Below the pieces are notes generated by a model that had not been told where the DNA came from, did not search any database, and saw nothing but the letters and a program-made list of their open reading frames with translations. Positions 59,695-64,000 of a DNA stretch of 64,000 nt are shown piece by piece (within the stretch, counting starts at the first letter, position 1; the number at the start of each line of letters is the position of its first letter). The stretch covers positions 627,737-691,736 of the forward strand of contig CP094379.1 of the NCBI GenBank assembly GCA_030060845.1, read 5' to 3'. The DNA comes from Candidatus Midichloria sp. Lineage in GTDB: Bacteria > Pseudomonadota > Alphaproteobacteria > Rickettsiales > Midichloriaceae. The translations under genes were made by a program, and so were the position numbers.

Positions 59695-60175
59695 TTTTTA
59701 ATAACTTCTTTTTTGGTAATAATTAAATCAAGTGTAACATCATGAGCTTCAGCTGGGATATTTTCAACCCCTTGAACAGAAAAAGCAATTCCGATACTAA
59801 GGGCTGTCAAATAGGTGCGCAAAATTTTGTTGTAATACCCAGAGCCCACAACCAGGCCTATAACAACTTCTGTTGAATCCAAGCATTGAAACTATGATTA
59901 CTTCCGGAATAATGGCCAAGCTTATACTGGAGCCTAGCTCAGGAATAAACCACTTATTAATTAATAGATCTCTGGTTATTTTCATCATTCTCTGAAAACA
60001 ACACCATGGCCTTCAATAGCAGGTAAAACAATGCTCTTTTTCTCAGATTTTTCAAATAGCTGATTATATTTACTTCATTATTTATCGGATAACGCGTAGC
60101 AATGTTATTTACATTTAAATACCTATCTATTTTTATAGATATATCTTCAGAAACTTTATTGCAATATATTTTCAC
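59664..60175 (-). pseudogene. 5-formyltetrahydrofolate cyclo-ligase, broken in three frames
   Basis: Converts 5-formyl-THF to 5,10-methenyl-THF when intact. Three overlapping open frames join into one protein. The first (59957-60175) has IATRYPINNEVNIISYLKNL. The second (59797-59988) has NKWFIPELGSSISLAIIPEV, then IIVSMLGF. The third (59664-59882) has VVIGLVVGSGYYNKILRTYL (family G-GGGYYDR), then VENIPAEAHDVTLDLIITKK. Two small frameshifts are enough to explain it, so the loss is recent. It shares its end with the prmC start. Confidence 0.85.
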
Positions 60176-60223
60176 TCAAGTCAAAGCGGATTTGTTTTAA
60201 TTTTTTCCTTAAATCTTTTTTAA

Positions 60224-61036
60224 TTAAAGGTATTGAATCCCAATCTTGTGCCATTCATTCAAAAATATTGTGAAATGTTGTTTTTTCTCATTTTGTAAGA
60301 AAGAGATCAAATCATCTATCATTTTATTGTAAGATTCCTTTGACACTTTTGCTATATGATATGCATGTCTTATATATAATAAATAAGTGTTTATTACATC
60401 TAATTCACAATAATCCCTGATTTCCTGCAGCTTCCCTTCATTGTACATCACCTCAACCATTGAACCTTCAGTTTCAAGTTTACCTGGAAAATTTAACATT
60501 GCACAAATTTCCTTCATTTTAATCCTAGCAGAACTTCCAAAATCAGAAAAGGCATCTATTAAATCACAATGCCAATCTAGGCTATATTTAGAGCGATAAT
60601 TGTTCCACTTATCACCACTCTGGTACAACCACCTTGCTTGAATCCCGTGAAGCATAGCTCTATATTTTAAAACCGGAAGATCAAAGGCCCGACCATTAAA
60701 AGAAACCAACCTTGGATATATATCAGAAAGATAATGAAAAAAGCCTTTCACTATTTCCTTTTCATCAGAAGCTAAAGTGCCCCCAGAGCGTATTTTTCTT
60801 AAATGATAGAATTCTTGATTACCATCCCATCCTATTTCTGCTTCTAGAAAGCTAATAGTAACAACCCGATGAAATGGCTGCCTAAAAAAAGAGTTTTTGC
60901 CTCCTGTCACTTCTAAATGATAATCAACAAGGGCCTGCCGGAGTGCTATTAAATCTTCTTTTGCGCCTAATAAATTTGCCGCAGCTTTTAAGTCTGGTGT
61001 TGTTTCAATATCAAAAACAAATAAATTCTTATGCAA
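60224..61036 (-). CDS. PolB-type 3'-5' exonuclease (DNA_pol_B_exo2-like)
   Basis: A 270-residue stand-alone exonuclease of the DEDD superfamily related to the proofreading domain of PolB. Exo I is VFDIETTPD (Asp9, Glu11). Exo II is SFNGRAFDLPVL. The third part has EIRDYCELDVINTYLLYIRH with the Tyr/Asp pair. There is no polymerase domain. Such proteins are common in alphaproteobacteria with no firmly assigned role; a DNA repair or RNA trimming job is plausible. The C-terminal ~50 residues are helical. Family assignment is good, function open. Confidence 0.8.
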   Translation of the reverse strand: MHKNLFVFDIETTPDLKAAANLLGAKEDLIALRQALVDYHLEVTGGKNSFFRQPFHRVVTISFLEAEIGWDGNQEFYHLRKIRSGGTLASDEKEIVKGFFHYLSDIYPRLVSFNGRAFDLPVLKYRAMLHGIQARWLYQSGDKWNNYRSKYSLDWHCDLIDAFSDFGSSARIKMKEICAMLNFPGKLETEGSMVEVMYNEGKLQEIRDYCELDVINTYLLYIRHAYHIAKVSKESYNKMIDDLISFLQNEKKQHFTIFLNEWHKIGIQYL

Positions 61037-61080
61037 AAACTCAAACCTTCAAAAATATTTTCAATTTACTCGCTCTCTTT

Positions 61081-61795
61081 TTATAATTGATTCTCTAGCT
61101 CTATAAAACTAGGTAGGTATTCTGTTGGTATGTTGGCTCTCCCCCATTTCAACTGTAACTTAGGGAGAACTTCCGTACAAATAAGAAATAATTACATCTT
61201 TTACCACAAAATATAAATGCGTATCCTGTTCATATATCGATTTTATTTTATTAGCAAGTGGACTGACTGCACAATATGATAAAAAAGCTCCAACTAGAGC
61301 TCCATTAGTCATTTTACCTAATATCTGTGGTAGCTGATCAATACTTGCTATGGTTTTTATAACCCCTAAAACCGCAGCAACAATTCCAAGAACAGGCGCA
61401 AACCATCTGCAACTACTTGTAAAGAATGTGATGAGGCCAGCAGCTCATGTTCTATCTTTCTTATTTTCTTATCCATCACTTCTTCTATTTGCATAGAGTT
61501 TCAACATTTATTGATAATGCTAGTATATCCTTAGTTTTAGCATGCTTAGTAATATTACAGCAATAGCAACACCGCTTCATAATCCTTTCTCTTATACTAT
61601 TTTAACGTAGATTTAATTACATTCATTTTATTTGCTACTAAAAAAACCAACCGCTGTCTCCCATATTATACCAATTCCCATAGGTAATGCTGCTAATATT
61701 ACCTGTACATTGCTTCATCATAAGATATAAGCTCCTAATACCATCATATAAGTAAATTCAACATAATTATTAACCGTTAAAATAAAATCATTGCC
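61081..61795 (-). pseudogene. motA: Flagellar stator protein MotA, decayed
   Basis: Minus-strand pieces in order match MotA. TYMMVLGAYIL and NVQVILAALPMGIGIIWETA lie in the N-terminal membrane part. Next is MDKKIRKIEHELLASSHSLQ, followed by VVADG (family: -H--LQ-VADG-PALGIVAAV). Then comes PVLGIVAAVLGVIKTIASID, with QLPQILGKMTNGALVGAFLS, the conserved Q--LG--IG-ALVGTFLG region. The end is EYLPSFIELENQL (family RPSF-ELE) at a TAA at 61081-61083. Many stops and shifts make it dead. This is direct evidence of a flagellated ancestor. Confidence 0.85.
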
Positions 61796-61891
61796 TTGTG
61801 ATGAACTTTCAAGTAATTTGTTTGTGTAATATCCAGCTTACAATTAAAAGTTGCTTGAATGCAATCATGAATAGAATTTACTGCTGTAAAA

Positions 61892-62881
61892 ATGATAACG
61901 GTATACACAGATTTAGGTAATAGATTAGAGAAACAAGAGATAGGTATAGGGGCTTCTATACCACATAGAACTGTTTTAATAGACTTATATGAGCCTACTG
62001 CTAAAGAAGAACAATATGTAGAAAACATTCTGCAAATCAATATACCAACTCGAGCTGAAATGGATAAAATTGAGGTTATGAGCCCATTTTATAAAGAAGG
62101 CAACGCTCACTACATGACTGTTACAGTCCTAGATAAATCTTCTAAAGAAGATCATCCAGACAGTACAGCTGTAACTTTTATTTTGACAATCAAATATATT
62201 ATCATACTACGTTATAGCACACCTTGGTCACTGGTGAATTTTATAGCTCGCGCAACAAGAGGGATCCAACAATGCAATTCTCCAGAAACTGTTTTAAGTG
62301 GAATATTAGAATCTTTTATCAATAAAACCGCAGATGTTCTTGAAGAAGCTGGTAATGAGCTCGACGATTTATTAAAAGCTATTTTTGAAAAAAGCTCTAA
62401 ACAGGAAATTATCTCATCAAAAAAGTACAATTCAGTAATACGGAAGATAGGCTATACTGGTAACCTAATTTCAAAAAATCGAGAAAGTTTGGTTAGTATT
62501 AATAGGCTTCTAATATACTTCAGTCAAATAAATGACAATAATAGATTAACTTCTAAAAAAGAGTTTAAGTCTAAATTTAAGAACTTAGCTAGAGAAGTCC
62601 ATTCCCTCGGAGAATATGACAATTTTCTCTATCAAAGAAACAGCTTTTTATTGGACGCAACGCTGGGCATGATTTCAGTAGAACAAAACATGATCATCAA
62701 GGTTTTCACAGTAGCCTCTGCAGTATTCATGCCGCCTACACTTATTGCAAGCGTTTATGGAATGAACTTTGAAAATATGCCAGAGCTATCCTTAACTTTC
62801 GGTTATCCTATGGCCATTGGTATGATTATTATATCAGCCTTATTACCATATTTCTTCTTTAAAAAGAAAAAATGGCTTTAG
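61892..62881 (+). CDS. corA: Magnesium/cobalt transporter CorA
   Basis: Pentameric Mg2+ channel. The 329 residues have a long N-terminal cytoplasmic domain and a stalk helix. Two C-terminal membrane helices are joined by the signature loop YGMNFENMPEL (about 289-299), and the protein ends in FFFKKKKWL. A SVEQNMIIKVFTVASAVFMPP segment is typical of helix 1. It overlaps the next gene by ten bases. Confidence 0.95.
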   Translation: MITVYTDLGNRLEKQEIGIGASIPHRTVLIDLYEPTAKEEQYVENILQINIPTRAEMDKIEVMSPFYKEGNAHYMTVTVLDKSSKEDHPDSTAVTFILTIKYIIILRYSTPWSLVNFIARATRGIQQCNSPETVLSGILESFINKTADVLEEAGNELDDLLKAIFEKSSKQEIISSKKYNSVIRKIGYTGNLISKNRESLVSINRLLIYFSQINDNNRLTSKKEFKSKFKNLAREVHSLGEYDNFLYQRNSFLLDATLGMISVEQNMIIKVFTVASAVFMPPTLIASVYGMNFENMPELSLTFGYPMAIGMIIISALLPYFFFKKKKWL

Positions 62882-64000
62882 ATAAATGGATTATCTTTCC
62901 AAGATCACTTTTTGGTAGGTTTTTTTTAATAATAGTTATACCAGTTATTGTAATCCAGCTCGTTACTGCATATATATTTTATCAACGACACTGGGATAAT
63001 GTTAATAGACATATGCAGCAATCCCTTGTATCTGAACTAACCTTTTTAGTAAGGTTAATAGATGGGGTGACAAACCAAATGGAATTAGAAAGAATAATAA
63101 AAAACTGGCAAATTGTTTTTTTAGCTAAAATCGAGGTAACAAGCCCTTTAAAGTATCAAACTAAAAGAACCTATGCTGATCGCTACAAATTTGATAGCTT
63201 GAAAATAGCCCTTGAATCATCTTTAAATAGGCAAATATCTTTATACTATATCTCAGAAAAAGGATTAATAGGGTGTGATACTCCACTTACTCAGTTCAAC
63301 TTACACACTGAATTTTCAGGTAGACGCATACATAGCCCTACAACTTATGTATTCATTTCTTGGGTGGTCGCAACATCTGCTTTGCTTGTAATAACTGCTA
63401 TTTTGTTTATGCGCAATCAAGTTCGCTCCATTTTAAACCTTACAGAAGCAGCTAATAAATTTGGTAGCGGACAAAAAGTAGTTGAATTCAAGCCAACAGG
63501 TGCTCATGAAATTAGAACTGCTGGTTTTGCTTTAATTAAAATGAAAAAAAGATTAGAACGTAATATACAAAATAGGAGTGAATTATTAACTCATATCTCT
63601 CATGATTTAAGGACTCCAATTACTCGAATGAAATTAAAGCTTGCAATGTGCAATGATATTAATTTATCTGCTTCATTAGAAACTAATCTAAAAGAAATGG
63701 AAGAATTATTATCTCGCTACTTAAACTTTGCTAAAGGGGAAGGTAACGAGGAAAGTCAGTTTGCTGATATAAATGAGATAATATTAGAAAGGATACACAA
63801 TTTTCATGATCCAAGGATAAGTTATATTAACAAGGAAACAAATTGTAGTATTAATATTAAAATTAATGCTATAAAAAGAGTGATTGATAATGTAATAAAT
63901 AACGCTTGTAAATTTGCTAAAAATAATGTTGTTATTGAATTAAAGTGTTCCGAGGATTTAGTCATTATTACAACTGAAGATGACGGCCCTGGAATTGCAC
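62872..64000 (+). CDS. Sensor histidine kinase, EnvZ-like (partial)
   Basis: Starts ATG at 62872, overlapping the corA end by ten bases, and is open to the window edge (376 codons). An N-terminal membrane helix lies at about 20-36 (FFLIIVIPVIVIQLVTAYIF), then a periplasmic part of about 120 residues. A second helix (FISWVVATSALLVITAIL) precedes a HAMP-type linker. The dimerisation/phosphoacceptor box is LLTHISHDLRTPITRMKLKL with His at about 244. N box NVINNACKFAKNN and the start of the G1 box DDGPGI follow. The layout is that of EnvZ-type kinases. A response regulator is not in the window. Confidence 0.9.
   Translation, partial: MALDKWIIFPRSLFGRFFLIIVIPVIVIQLVTAYIFYQRHWDNVNRHMQQSLVSELTFLVRLIDGVTNQMELERIIKNWQIVFLAKIEVTSPLKYQTKRTYADRYKFDSLKIALESSLNRQISLYYISEKGLIGCDTPLTQFNLHTEFSGRRIHSPTTYVFISWVVATSALLVITAILFMRNQVRSILNLTEAANKFGSGQKVVEFKPTGAHEIRTAGFALIKMKKRLERNIQNRSELLTHISHDLRTPITRMKLKLAMCNDINLSASLETNLKEMEELLSRYLNFAKGEGNEESQFADINEIILERIHNFHDPRISYINKETNCSINIKINAIKRVIDNVINNACKFAKNNVVIELKCSEDLVIITTEDDGPGIA

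Noticed and set aside
63748..63760. GAGGAAAGTC, an RNase P RNA landmark
   Set aside because: It lies inside the intact histidine kinase coding sequence and no other RNase P RNA helices surround it.
1..64000. CRISPR array, prophage or toxin-antitoxin system
   Set aside because: No regularly spaced repeats, no phage structural genes and no recognisable toxin/antitoxin pair were seen on either strand.

Overview
The window looks like a piece of a chromosome from an obligate intracellular alphaproteobacterium of the order Rickettsiales. It is AT-rich and has short, tightly packed housekeeping genes with overlapping ends. Between them lie long stretches of visibly decaying genes and broken insertion sequences. 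The order mnmG-rsmG-parA-parB, a perfect parS inside rsmG, hemE remains next to a very AT-rich gap, a eukaryote-like IleRS, a SAM-transporter-like EamA carrier, PPDK, and a decayed flagellar motA all fit Rickettsiales; motA would suit the Midichloriaceae side. The family assignment is inference only.

Layout. 1-3.0 kb: plsX (partial), rpmF and pheT. 3.1-4.6 kb: a decayed unknown gene with a good promoter. 4.6-8.9 kb: mnmG-rsmG-parA-parB with parS, and divergent ruvX. 9.4-13.4 kb: a decay zone with dps, an O-methyltransferase, ccmC and hemE remnants around an intact tRNA-Gln, plus an AT-rich gap that is a candidate oriC. 13.4-18.7 kb: dnaB, recA, ppdK. 18.7-25.7 kb: broken IS982, IS5 and IS630 elements, an htpG pseudogene, intact aroK, and one intact unknown membrane protein gene with its own terminator. 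25.7-29.3 kb: rpmH-rnpA-yidD-yidC-mnmA. 30.0-31.9 kb: rluC-coaD and an internally deleted hemH. 31.9-37.2 kb: a small lipoprotein gene, glmU, leuS and a small exported protein. 38.7-42.6 kb: aspS-acpS and pth-ychF. 42.7-51.2 kb: a co-directional run rnd-xerD-dnaG-rpoD-ileS. 51.2-56.6 kb: decayed queE, a tlpA-like gene, IS982 and unknown genes around intact dut and an EamA transporter. 56.6-64 kb: tpiA, rpsU, prmC, a PolB-type exonuclease, corA and a sensor kinase running off the end, with decayed fau (5-formyl-THF cyclo-ligase) and motA.

What works is the information-processing core: replication (dnaB, dnaG, recA, ruvX, xerD, parAB), transcription (rpoD), translation (five aaRS or aaRS-subunit and release-factor genes, r-proteins, tRNA modification, pth), membrane insertion (yidC, yidD), and envelope or cofactor steps (glmU, plsX, acpS, coaD, aroK). 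What has broken is metabolic, stress or motility related: heme synthesis (hemE, hemH), cytochrome c maturation (ccmC, a TlpA-like thioredoxin), queuosine (queE), folate (fau), stress (dps, htpG) and motility (motA). This is a snapshot of reductive evolution. I did not find a clearly novel multi-gene system. The most interesting items are the oriC/parS neighbourhood, the parallel loss of heme and cytochrome c genes, and one isolated intact gene of unknown function at 23887-24399.
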